A DNA stretch of 64,000 nucleotides, from assembly GCA_964521865.1 (NCBI GenBank), contig CAZFTJ010000009.1, positions 1-64,000 on the forward strand. The letters are read 5' to 3'. A program made the position numbers and the translations under genes. Shown here piece by piece: positions 24,990 to 33,333 of this stretch. The DNA is from CAYSRJ01 sp964521865 (GTDB taxonomy: Bacteria; Spirochaetota; B62-G9; DRHN01). Under the pieces are notes generated by a model. It saw only the letters and a list, made by a program, of their open reading frames with translations. It was not told the DNA's origin and made no database searches. Every line of letters starts with the position of its first letter. Position 1 is the first letter of the stretch.

Positions 24990-25751
24990 CTACTGAGCCG
25001 TCAATCCCCCGTCAATTACAAAAATTGAACCCGTCATAAACTCAGAATCCTCTGATGCCATGTACAAAGCAGCTTTTGCGATATCTTCGGGAGTGCCCAG
25101 GTGATGCAATGGTTGCCAGGTACGTTTTGCTTCTACTGGATCCATTTCCGGTTTGTAATGTCCGACGACATCGTTTCCCTGGGCAGTATTGACCATTCCC
25201 GGACAGAGGCAATTCACCCTTATATTATAAGGCGCAAAATCAAGGGCCATACTTCGTGAGAGATTGACAATACCGCCCTTTGAAGCGGCGTAGGCGGATG
25301 CGCCCGGAGCACCTACCAGACCTGCAACGGATGCTACATTGATGACAGCACCCCGTTTTACGTTCATCATAGCAGGCAGGACATGTTTTGATACAAGGAA
25401 AACTCCCTTTAAATTGGTATTCAGAACTGTATCCCAGGTATCTGCTTCCAAATCTGTAACCCGGCCCTGTCTCCAGATTCCGGCATTGTTTACAAGGATG
25501 TCTACTTTCCTGAAATCATGGAGGATTTGTTCGGTAATTTTTTTCACCTGTTTTTCATTCGATACATCTGCATGGTAGAATGTGCAGGCTCCGCCCGTAT
25601 CGATGATCCCACGGCATGTCGCCTTTCCACCGGCTGTATCCACATCCACCAGGCATATGGCAGCCCCTTCATTGGCAAAGAGTTTTGCTGTTGCTGCACC
25701 AATGCCGATGGATCCTCCGGTAACGACAGCAACTTTATCCTTCAACTTCAT
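24990..25751 (-). CDS. SDR-family oxidoreductase (KduD/glucose-dehydrogenase-like), 253 aa
   Basis: Classical short-chain dehydrogenase with TGGSIGIG at residues 12-19, NNAG, the NVASVAG…SAYAASKGG catalytic region and the FVIDGGLTAQ C-terminus. AGGAGGT precedes the ATG. It lies between a KDG-type kinase gene and an importer gene. In hexuronate pathways such an SDR (KduD-like) interconverts 2-keto-3-deoxygluconate and its 5-keto form, or oxidises an aldose; the exact role is inferred from context only. Confidence 0.87.
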   Translation of the reverse strand: MKLKDKVAVVTGGSIGIGAATAKLFANEGAAICLVDVDTAGGKATCRGIIDTGGACTFYHADVSNEKQVKKITEQILHDFRKVDILVNNAGIWRQGRVTDLEADTWDTVLNTNLKGVFLVSKHVLPAMMNVKRGAVINVASVAGLVGAPGASAYAASKGGIVNLSRSMALDFAPYNIRVNCLCPGMVNTAQGNDVVGHYKPEMDPVEAKRTWQPLHHLGTPEDIAKAALYMASEDSEFMTGSIFVIDGGLTAQ

Positions 25752-25923
25752 TTCCGGTTACCTCCTAATCGGCTGATACGAAAATACTGCCTGATTTCAC
25801 TGAGAGGAACGAAGCGGCGAAGCACTGACGCAGAGATCGCTTCGCTGAGGCCCGTCCTCCTAAGGGCCGAAAGTCCTTTATGACGATAGATTAAATCATA
25901 TGCAGTAGGACCCTTTAAACCGG

Positions 25924-27075
25924 CTATCGTTCCGTGCGTCTGCCGCCGCCATGGATATCTGCTTTCATCAGAGTTTGTATATCTTCCCTGGTAACGATTG
26001 GCAAGTCAAACATCAGCGTTTGCTTGATTCGCGTTGCCGCATCACCGACCAGCATGCCTTTCTCCAGACCCTCAGCAGTGAAGCCTTCAGTCAATAATCC
26101 GTAGTAAAAACCGCCGTTCCAGGCATCGCCTCCTCCAAGCCGGTCTTGAAGCATAATTGTATAAACCGTGGATGAGCGGAAAAAGTATCCGTTCTCACTG
26201 ACAACAGCTGACTCCCATCTGTGATGTTCAAAAGTATCGGGGTGCCGTATGGTAACAGCGACGATTTTCGTTTTAAAGCGTTCCATTACTCTCTGAGCAA
26301 ATGATTTGATATCATTATCTTCGATATGACCTATATCTCCCCTATCGATTTCTTCTGCACTGTACTGTCCGAACTCGAAACCATAGAGCCTTGCCATGTC
26401 TTCAACGGTTGTAGTTAATATATCTGCATGATCGGTGATTATGTCCGACATAACTTCTACACATTCAGCTTTGCCCCACAGAGTAGTGCGATAGTTGAAA
26501 TCGATTCCAACCATACATTCTGTCGGTTTCGCTGTTACGGCTTCGAGAAAAGCTTCCAGTAAATGGTTCCGATCGTACGTGCTGTGTGAAGCGAGTCCGA
26601 AATTTATACCTGAGGTATGAAAAATTTTGCAGTCTTTGAGAACAGAATTCCAGTCCACCATTCCGGGTCCCAACCTGCTTGCGGCAGAATACATTCGCTG
26701 GTACCAGCCGACATGTCTTCGCGGTGTGCATCCAATTTCGTATATGAAACGGCCGATTGGTTCGTTTTTGGGAGCCCATACTATATAGTCTGTATTCACG
26801 CCCTGGCCCCGTGCGGTATTTCGTAAAAGCCATCCATACGGATTGTCAGGCACACGCGTAATATAGGCAGAGGGGATTCCAAGGCGGGCCAGGAATATGG
26901 CAAGAGTATATTCGCTTCCTGCCATTGAAATATGAACATTTTTTGTACACTCGGGACGCTGCATGTCAGCAGGGGTATCACGAACCATTGTTTCACCGAA
27001 AGTCGCGAAGATCGGCCCCTTGCCCTGAAAAGCACTCAAATCGTCTTTGGTTATGTCGTATTTTACATCTCTCAT
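25924..27075 (-). CDS. PfkB-family sugar kinase, KDG-kinase-like, 383 aa
   Basis: Ribokinase-fold kinase. The N-terminal substrate-binding segment is GPIFATFGETMVRDTP…AGSEYTLAIFLARLGIPSAYITRVPDNPYG; the C-terminal catalytic motif is LQDRLGGGDAWNGGFYYGLL, with the catalytic Asp after GGG. It is longer (383 aa) than KdgK (about 310), with insertions in the middle. With the adjacent KDPG aldolase gene the likely reaction is phosphorylation of 2-keto-3-deoxygluconate. No strong ribosome-binding site precedes ATG 27075. A hairpin-forming dyad (27105-27114/27124-27133) lies just upstream. Confidence 0.85.
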   Translation of the reverse strand: MRDVKYDITKDDLSAFQGKGPIFATFGETMVRDTPADMQRPECTKNVHISMAGSEYTLAIFLARLGIPSAYITRVPDNPYGWLLRNTARGQGVNTDYIVWAPKNEPIGRFIYEIGCTPRRHVGWYQRMYSAASRLGPGMVDWNSVLKDCKIFHTSGINFGLASHSTYDRNHLLEAFLEAVTAKPTECMVGIDFNYRTTLWGKAECVEVMSDIITDHADILTTTVEDMARLYGFEFGQYSAEEIDRGDIGHIEDNDIKSFAQRVMERFKTKIVAVTIRHPDTFEHHRWESAVVSENGYFFRSSTVYTIMLQDRLGGGDAWNGGFYYGLLTEGFTAEGLEKGMLVGDAATRIKQTLMFDLPIVTREDIQTLMKADIHGGGRRTER

Positions 27076-27104
27076 TAGCGGTTCGACCTATCGGCACATG
27101 CCCC

Positions 27105-27133
27105 CTCATGAAGTGTATACTGAACTTTATGAG
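27105..27133. promoter_or_regulatory. Dyad upstream of the sugar-kinase gene
   Basis: CTCATGAAGT (27105-27114) and ACTTTATGAG (27124-27133) are inverted with one mismatch and a 9-nt centre. It lies 30 bp before the kinase start codon, between the IclR gene and the kinase gene. It could be an operator or an RNA hairpin affecting kinase translation. Confidence 0.35.
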
Positions 27134-27214
27134 AGTACCGGACTTTTTTAAGGGAACTGTTCATTCTGATCTCATTCGTCAGGTTCACGTTTGTGCGGGT
27201 CCTCTATTTCTGGG

Positions 27215-28030
27215 TTATGATGTCAAGCCTTCTTTAACCGTGATCTTTTGGTCATTTCTATAACCGAGTCTGGCCGATATGACGCGTGCCGCCTCTTTGG
27301 TTTTGTTAATGAGCTCAGTTTGTGCTTCAACAGGCTTCATACGGGAAGCCGGACCGGAAACACTGATCGCAGCTATTACGGTATTTTTCATTGAAAAAAT
27401 CGGTGCAGCAATACAGTGGACTTCAGCTTCATGCTCTCCGGAATCGAATGCGTAGCATCGATTGCGTGTTAGTGCCAGCTCGTCCATCAGCGTATCTATA
27501 TTTTGAATAGTCGAATCACTGTAACGATGGAGACCGGCACTTTCATAGTAGGTTCGCACGTACTCGGGATCGGTATAGGCCAGAAGTATCTTGCCAAGAC
27601 CGGTACAATAGGCAGGAGACCGCCCGCCGACCTGAGAGGACATTATCCCAATGGCGTGCAGACCATGCAGTTTTTCCAGGTACACAACTTCCATTTTATC
27701 GAGCACAGCAAGATGTACCGTCTCTTTCGTTTCGTCACGCAGTTTTTCTAACTCGGGAAGAGCCAACCGGCGAATATCGGAACTCTCCTGATAGGCGCCT
27801 GCCATTTCCAGACAGGCTATCCCCAGCTTGTATGTATTGGTTTTATTGTCTCGTTCCACATAATTATTAAAGGATAGGGTCGACAGGAGACGATAGGTTG
27901 TGCTGTTATTTATTTCAATGGCTTCACTTAAATCCGTCAAGGTGCGAGGTCTGCCGTCGGACAGCATTGATAAAACACGAAGGGCCCTTTCTACTGCACG
28001 AATGTTGTAACGGCTTTCCCTTTGCTCCAC
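27215..28030 (-). CDS. IclR-family transcriptional regulator (KdgR-like), 271 aa
   Basis: N-terminal winged HTH (about 8-70: RAVERALRVLSMLSDGRPRTLTDLSEAIEINNSTTYRLLSTL) followed by the IclR effector domain (about 85-260, with MSSQVGGRSPAYCTGLGKILLAY and AAPIFSMKNTVIAAISVSGP). The length is typical. It lies inside the KDPG aldolase/kinase/importer cluster on the same strand, so autoregulation and control of the cluster by a keto-deoxy sugar acid is the natural reading. Dyads at 28963-28981, 27105-27133 and 24886-24905 are candidate operators. Confidence 0.92.
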   Translation of the reverse strand: MEQRESRYNIRAVERALRVLSMLSDGRPRTLTDLSEAIEINNSTTYRLLSTLSFNNYVERDNKTNTYKLGIACLEMAGAYQESSDIRRLALPELEKLRDETKETVHLAVLDKMEVVYLEKLHGLHAIGIMSSQVGGRSPAYCTGLGKILLAYTDPEYVRTYYESAGLHRYSDSTIQNIDTLMDELALTRNRCYAFDSGEHEAEVHCIAAPIFSMKNTVIAAISVSGPASRMKPVEAQTELINKTKEAARVISARLGYRNDQKITVKEGLTS

Positions 28031-28185
28031 CTTTTACACAATCCTTTACTTATAAAGATTTCACCCTTAGGTTGAATTCTTTTCTGATTTTCAGAATAGG
28101 ATATCGTTATCAACCTGCCCCGACGATATTCTCATGCTCTTGATCGCATCGCATTAAACGAGTATCAATTCCAGTCTCGAAATCA

Positions 28186-28845
28186 TTAGTGTGTGCTCGG
28201 CTTTCCACGTCCTTTTTCAACTTCTTCTCTGAATCTGCGTGCGCGCTCGGAGATGACGTCAAATTTACGTTCATCCAGTAATTGCTGGTTCACAAGTGAA
28301 TTCCCAACGGCTATGATTTCACATCCGGAACGTACAAAATCTGCTGCTGTATTAAGATTCACCCCCCCAACAGGCATTAATCTGATCTGGGGAAGAGGCG
28401 CCTTGAGAGCTTTTATATAGGAGGGTCCACCAACACTTGCGGGAAAAACTTTGACAACGTCCGATCCCGCTTCCCATGCGGTAAGAATCTCGGTCGGTGT
28501 ATAGGCACCTGGCATAACCGGCACAGAGTACCGTTTGCATAGTTTAATGGTATCGGTATTCAATGTCGGACAAACCACAAACTGTGCGCCGGCGATAATG
28601 GCCATTCGCGCGCTTTCAGGATCGAGCACAGTGCCTACTCCAAACAGCACATCGGGGCCATATTTTGATGTTGCTTGACTTATAATCGCAAGAGCCCCGG
28701 GTGTTGTAATCGTCACTTCAATTGCGTTGACACCACCCGCTTTTATAGCATCGGCCGCAGCCAATAGTTGATCTGAGCTGTCAGCCCGCATGATGGCTAT
28801 AACGCCTGAGTCGATCAATTGGCCCAACCGATTTAATTCGTTCAT
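28186..28845 (-). CDS. eda: 2-keto-3-deoxy-6-phosphogluconate aldolase
   Basis: Class I KDPG/KHG aldolase, 219 aa, normal length. The glutamate in AIEVTITTPGA, the substrate motif GVGTVLDPESA and the Schiff-base Lys in DVVKVFPAS are all present, with MPVGGVN binding phosphate. It splits KDPG to pyruvate and glyceraldehyde 3-phosphate, completing the route from KDG started by the neighbouring PfkB-family kinase. It is the first gene of the minus-strand cluster. The promoter must lie in 28846-29077. Confidence 0.94.
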   Translation of the reverse strand: MNELNRLGQLIDSGVIAIMRADSSDQLLAAADAIKAGGVNAIEVTITTPGALAIISQATSKYGPDVLFGVGTVLDPESARMAIIAGAQFVVCPTLNTDTIKLCKRYSVPVMPGAYTPTEILTAWEAGSDVVKVFPASVGGPSYIKALKAPLPQIRLMPVGGVNLNTAADFVRSGCEIIAVGNSLVNQQLLDERKFDVISERARRFREEVEKGRGKPSTH

Positions 28846-28962
28846 CTTTTTGTTCCAGCCATAGAGAGGTTATGCGTTTAATTCTATCTATCAGCACTCA
28901 AAAATGCGCTATATATCTCGTTTTACCTATTTTGTCGATAAATTTAACGAGAATTTTTATAC

Positions 28963-28981
28963 AATAAAAATACGTTTTATT
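28963..28981. promoter_or_regulatory. Candidate operator dyad upstream of the KDPG aldolase gene
   Basis: AATAAAA (28963-28969) and TTTTATT (28975-28981) form an inverted repeat with a 5-nt centre, about 120 bp before the aldolase start. A wider pair, TCTCGTT at about 28917 and AACGAGA at about 28947, flanks the AT-rich promoter area. The size is compatible with an IclR/KdgR operator. Low specificity, because the DNA is AT-rich. Confidence 0.3.
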
Positions 28982-29077
28982 CTTTAAAAACCTTATATCA
29001 TAAAAGGATATCCCTGTCAATACATTTTTTACCGGATTTTGGAATACCGTCCAATAAACACAGAATGTAATGTGGAA

Positions 29078-29767
29078 TTATCCCGCAATCAGGCTGGGCC
29101 GGTGCCTGGTGATAACACGGGTCAGGTAGATAAACGGAGTGTCGAGTGCGGCCACGATTACCTTCAGTATGTAGGTGGAGAGTATGATCCCGAGTACGAC
29201 TTTCGTTTCATAGGTTCCGGCAAAGGCTGCGGTGCAGAATATAATGGAATCGACCGCCTGGGACGTCCAGGTGGAGCCGTTGTTTCTCAGCCAGAGCTGT
29301 TTCGGATACCGCCTCCTGATCAGCTCGTAGCTTATGACGTCAAGGTTCTGGGAAACGATGTATGCAGCCATCGATGCCGCTATAATCCTCCAAACGGGTG
29401 TGAAGAGCTGTTCCATCGGGACATGGTAGAGGTCCCAGCTTGCAGGTTCAAAGAGGAGTATAAAGCGGGAGGAAATAAGGAATAACAGCGATATGAAAAA
29501 TCCGAGAAGAACGGCCTGCCGGGCCTCTTTCTGCCCGTAGTACTCCGAAAGGATGTCCGTTCCCAGAAAGATCGATGCATACAGAACGTTTCCGCCGGTG
29601 GCGTCGATCCCGAAGAGAACCATCCCTTTGAGCACAAAGATATTCATCATTATGACGTTGGCGGCGATGACTGCGATGATTCCGATTCTTCCCCATATGG
29701 AAAACGCGGTGAGCAGAAAAAAAAGATCGACTATGATCCACACAATGTATATAAGGTTGTTGTGCAT
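29078..29767 (-). CDS. Queuosine precursor transporter (YhhQ/VUT family), 229 aa
   Basis: Inner-membrane protein with about six hydrophobic segments. Family-typical features include GGNVLYASIFLGTDILSEYYGQKEARQAVLLGF near residue 60, SRFILLF, and the C-terminal TWTSQAVDSIIFCTAAFAG stretch (YhhQ proteins show an NGSTWTSQ-like motif followed by DS). Known members import queuine or preQ0/preQ1. There is no preQ1 riboswitch-like sequence upstream and no queuosine gene nearby. The start ATG 29767 has only a weak ribosome-binding site. Confidence 0.87.
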   Translation of the reverse strand: MHNNLIYIVWIIVDLFFLLTAFSIWGRIGIIAVIAANVIMMNIFVLKGMVLFGIDATGGNVLYASIFLGTDILSEYYGQKEARQAVLLGFFISLLFLISSRFILLFEPASWDLYHVPMEQLFTPVWRIIAASMAAYIVSQNLDVISYELIRRRYPKQLWLRNNGSTWTSQAVDSIIFCTAAFAGTYETKVVLGIILSTYILKVIVAALDTPFIYLTRVITRHRPSLIAG

Positions 29768-29936
29768 GTATTCGTTCTGCCGTGTCAGGAGTCAGGAACA
29801 CTGTACTATATTTTTTTTCAAAAAGCTACCTGATTTTATAATACTGCATTGAGATTTGCAGAAAGTGATGCAACCCCCGCCCGGTTTGTATACAGGTGAC
29901 AAACACGGAAAAAAATGTGTAAAGAGAGTACAGAGC

Positions 29937-29978
29937 CTGAATAAAACGGCAGATTCTATCATCTGCCGCTTTATTCAG
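29937..29978 (-). terminator. Strong hairpin after the outer-membrane-like gene
   Basis: An 18-bp, nearly perfect stem (29937-29954 with 29961-29978, one A/C mismatch) and a 6-nt loop lies 44 bp after the stop of the minus-strand gene at 30023. It separates it from the transporter gene. The minus strand downstream is pyrimidine-rich and reaches a T-run only about 25 nt later. It works as a terminator or 3'-end barrier. Confidence 0.65.
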
Positions 29979-30022
29979 CCAAACTCCCGTATTCGGACGC
30001 GATCGGTCTTTACCCGACGGTT

Positions 30023-31003
30023 TCAGAACTGCAGCCGTGCCCCCCCGTCGACCACGTAGTTGCTGTTTTTGAAGTTGTAGCCGCCCCGCAGGGTAACGGC
30101 GAGCATGAGAATCTTCACCTCCACACCGCCGAACAGAGTAGTGTCGATCCCTTCGGGCTTCGCTTCCGTGCTTATCACGAGCTGCTGATTTGTAAACTCA
30201 CTCACATAGGGAGTATAGGTCGGGTCGGTGAGCTGGAGGGTCGTGCTTCCGGAAAGATCGGTTGTGGCCTTGCCGAATGTCTTGCTGAGCCTGGCGCCGC
30301 CGAACAGGTTGACAAAGAGTATTTGAAAATTCGCCTGTGCCTCTCCGCCGACGGTCAAACCCTTCCAGTTTGTCTCAAATCCGGCCTCGGTCACCAGGTT
30401 TGCGACCTGCGTCGGACCGAATCCGGGTATATCCATGGTAACGGGCATCGTATTCCGCTCTAGCATGGTAACATTTCCGTTGATGTATTCCAAAAAACCG
30501 CCGAACGAGGCGCCGGTCCTTAAAAGCATCAGCACCCTCCTGTCCCATAGCTCGTAGCGAAGCTTTCCTCCGATGATCATATTGTTCAGCTGAACACCGG
30601 CATCCTTGTCCTCTATCTTTGGGATTCCTGCGAGCTTTCCTCCGATTTCGAACTTCTTGATCTTGAATTTCGCATGGGCTCCGATGGCAGGCAGGGGTAT
30701 ATATGAGAGGTTCCCGAAATCGTACTGCAGGCTCGTGCCGAAGGCAACATTTTCAATCGGCACGAACGAGGCTCCTCCCGCGATGCCCAGTTCTATATGC
30801 TTTATCGTCGAATAGCCCACCGGATCGCCGAGAAAGGTCATCGCACCGAGATTTGGCCCGAAAATGTCGCTCAGGCCCTGTGATATTACGGTCAAATCCG
30901 ATTCAACGGCACCAAGGTCGTACTGCTGGGCAAAAACAAACGCTCCCGGTGCAGCCAGGAGAATCGTTACTACGAGCACGCTGATTATTTTTTTTCTGTT
31001 CAT
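30023..31003 (-). CDS. Secreted, probable outer-membrane beta-barrel-like protein, 326 aa
   Basis: I do not recognise a specific family. Residues 1-25 form a signal peptide (MNRKKIISVLVVTILLAAPGAFVFAQ). The rest is rich in Gly and alternating hydrophobic residues (HIELGIAGGASFVP, FGTSLQYDFGNL, FEIGGKLAGI), and it ends in GGARLQF, a terminal Phe as in BAM-targeted barrels. This suits an outer-membrane protein of 10-14 strands. The start is ATG 31003 with AAGGAGCGG in front; the frame is open 7 codons further upstream to ATG 31024 but without a site. It is a single-gene unit flanked by a hairpin. Confidence 0.75.
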   Translation of the reverse strand: MNRKKIISVLVVTILLAAPGAFVFAQQYDLGAVESDLTVISQGLSDIFGPNLGAMTFLGDPVGYSTIKHIELGIAGGASFVPIENVAFGTSLQYDFGNLSYIPLPAIGAHAKFKIKKFEIGGKLAGIPKIEDKDAGVQLNNMIIGGKLRYELWDRRVLMLLRTGASFGGFLEYINGNVTMLERNTMPVTMDIPGFGPTQVANLVTEAGFETNWKGLTVGGEAQANFQILFVNLFGGARLSKTFGKATTDLSGSTTLQLTDPTYTPYVSEFTNQQLVISTEAKPEGIDTTLFGGVEVKILMLAVTLRGGYNFKNSNYVVDGGARLQF

Positions 31004-31296
31004 ATCCGCTCCTTCCCTCATCACTTGATGAAATTGAAAAATCCTTTATGTTTCCTGCCGTGGTTTCCCATATCGAAATTTTAATGCATCTGTCTTTTAT
31101 TTTCCACTCTACTTTCTGAATATAGCACACAGTATCTCTTTTATCTGAAAAAAAAGTACTGCTTTTTCATGTACATACCGTGCAGACGAGCAGAAGATTG
31201 GAGAGTCGCTGAAAAGGATGACGGATGAATACGATACCGCACACAGAATACCGGAGTCGCCGGAATCACGGGAGTGTCGTTGCTGCCGAACAGGTT

Positions 31297-33333
31297 TTAT
31301 GCAATCGGGGCGAAGTAGCGAAACTCCATGGTAAACGATGCGCGACCCTGGCTCATTGATCGAAGGTCCGTTGTGTAGCCGAACATCTTCGAAAGCGGTG
31401 CAACGGCATCGATCTTTTCTACGATCTGCCTGCTCAATATATTGTTGATCTGACCGCCCCGGGCGTTTAGGTCCCCGATGATATCTCCGACAAACTCCTT
31501 TGGAGTGGTGACCTCTATCGACATGTAGGGTTCCAGCAGCACACCCCCCGCTTTTTCGCACGCCTCATCATAGGCCTCTGCTGCGGCGGTGCTGTACCCG
31601 ATCTCCGATGAGCTCGATTGATTGAACGAACCGCCTTCAAGAACCGCCAGTATATCAATCATGGGATAGCCTGCAACGGCCCCCCGTTCCATGGCGTTGA
31701 AGACCGCCTTTTCTATGGTTTCGATAAATGTGTGTGGGATCTGGGATTCCGGGGTTCTGTTTTCAAACCTGTTTCCCGTTCCCCGTTCAAGCGGGTGTAC
31801 GGAGATTATGACATGGCCTGTGTGCTCTTTTCCGGCGATCTGGCGGTGAAAGTGTGCCTGGGCCCGCGCCTTACCGGTAATCGTCTCTCTGTAGGCAACC
31901 TGCGGTTTGCCTACATTGGCCTCAACCCCGAACTCCCTGATCATTCTCTGGGTGAGCACCTCCAGGTGCAGCTCTCCCATGCCGGAAATGATTATCTGTC
32001 CCGTATCGTCATCCGTTTTTACGTTAAAGGTTGGGTCTTCCCGGGAAAGCCTTTCAAGAGCGTTTTCGAGCTTGTCCTGGCTGCCGGCACTCTTCGGCTC
32101 TATGGCAATTGAAATAACGGGAGCGGGAAACACCGGTTGTTCGAGCAGTATCTGCTTGCCCTCGCTGCATAGCGTGTCACCAGTCTGAGTAACCTTGAAG
32201 CCGACGATGACTCCGATGTCGCCTGCGGAAAGGCTTGGTGTGTTGACACGCCTGTTGGAATACATGCGAATTATTCTGTTGACCCGTTCCCGTTTCTTTT
32301 TGTTTGCATTGTAGACAGATGTGCCGTTGGAAATCTTTCCAGAATATACGCGGATGTAGGTGAGTATTCCCGTCTGAGTGTCGCTCTGAAGCTTGAATGC
32401 GAGCGCTGCAAGCGGTTCATTCTCGTTCGAGTGCCGGACCTCCGGATTGCCGGTTCTTGGATTGGTGCCTTTTACCGGAGGCGTCTCAACAGGTGCGGGA
32501 AGAAAATCGACAATACCGTCCATAAGCGGTTGAACCCCCATGTTTCGAAGAGAGGAGCCGCAGTATACCGGCACGCCGTGATAGGCGATTGTCGCCGATT
32601 TCAACAGTCTGAGTATATCTTTCTCCTCCAGGTCGCCGTTTTCAAGGTATTTTTCGAGGAGAACGTCATCCTCTTCCGCGATTTTTTCGAGCAGGTCATG
32701 CCTTTTCTCCTCCGCATCGCTCTTTAAAAAATAGGGTATTTCTCCGTATTCACAGGTTTCCCCGTATTTGCCCGTCCATCGTATCGATCGCATTCTGACG
32801 AGGTCGACAACTCCTTTAAATGTATCTTCAGCGCCGATCGGAATTTGCAGCACAAGCGGCTTCGAACCGAGCTTCGTTTTAAGCATCTGCACGCATTCAT
32901 TGAAGTTCGCGCCGATTCTATCCATTTTATTGATGTACGCAAGCCGCGGAATTCTGTAATTGTCCGCCTGGTGCCATACCGTCTCGCTCTGGGGCTCAAC
33001 ACCCTGAACGGCATCGAAAATAACGACAGCGCCGTCGAGCACCCTCAGCGAACGTTCAACCTCTGCGGTAAAATCAACGTGACCCGGCGTGTCGATGATA
33101 TTTATGGTACACCCGCGCCAGAGGCAGGTTATAGAAGCGGCGGTGATCGTTATGCCGCGCTGCTGCTCCTGCTCCATCCAGTCCATTATAGCCTGGCCGT
33201 TATCGACCTCTCCGATCTTGTGTGAGAGGCCGCTGTAGTACAGAATCCGTTCGGTTGTTGTCGTCTTTCCCGCGTCGATGTGCGCTATGATACCGATATT
33301 TCTGAGATTTTCGATCTTTACGGTTTCAGTCAT
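31297..33333 (-). CDS. fusA: Elongation factor G (translocation GTPase), 678 aa
   Basis: Full-length EF-G with domains I-V. The G1 P-loop is AHIDAGKTTTTER at about 16-28, G2 RGITITAAS, G3 DTPGH and G4 NKMD. Domain IV is present with its tip loop, and the C-terminal domain ends MEFRYFAPIA. It lies outside any str operon (no rpsL, rpsG or tuf), which fits one of several EF-G paralogues. Spirochaetes, planctomycetes and deltaproteobacteria are known to carry special EF-G pairs. Its ATG overlaps the end of the radical SAM gene by 8 bp (33326-33333), so it is the second gene of a two-gene operon. Which paralogue it is needs a tree. Confidence 0.95.
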   Translation of the reverse strand: MTETVKIENLRNIGIIAHIDAGKTTTTERILYYSGLSHKIGEVDNGQAIMDWMEQEQQRGITITAASITCLWRGCTINIIDTPGHVDFTAEVERSLRVLDGAVVIFDAVQGVEPQSETVWHQADNYRIPRLAYINKMDRIGANFNECVQMLKTKLGSKPLVLQIPIGAEDTFKGVVDLVRMRSIRWTGKYGETCEYGEIPYFLKSDAEEKRHDLLEKIAEEDDVLLEKYLENGDLEEKDILRLLKSATIAYHGVPVYCGSSLRNMGVQPLMDGIVDFLPAPVETPPVKGTNPRTGNPEVRHSNENEPLAALAFKLQSDTQTGILTYIRVYSGKISNGTSVYNANKKKRERVNRIIRMYSNRRVNTPSLSAGDIGVIVGFKVTQTGDTLCSEGKQILLEQPVFPAPVISIAIEPKSAGSQDKLENALERLSREDPTFNVKTDDDTGQIIISGMGELHLEVLTQRMIREFGVEANVGKPQVAYRETITGKARAQAHFHRQIAGKEHTGHVIISVHPLERGTGNRFENRTPESQIPHTFIETIEKAVFNAMERGAVAGYPMIDILAVLEGGSFNQSSSSEIGYSTAAAEAYDEACEKAGGVLLEPYMSIEVTTPKEFVGDIIGDLNARGGQINNILSRQIVEKIDAVAPLSKMFGYTTDLRSMSQGRASFTMEFRYFAPIA

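Noticed and set aside
25793..25885. Riboswitch or repeat between the SDR and sugar-kinase genes
   Set aside because: CGAAGCG/CGCTTCG and short GGGCC/GGCCC stems are visible, but no known riboswitch core fits and the sequence does not match the palindromic repeat family closely enough.
29768..30022. PreQ1 riboswitch upstream of the YhhQ-type gene
   Set aside because: I looked for the short H-type pseudoknot consensus on the minus strand and found only a terminator-like hairpin and AT-rich DNA.
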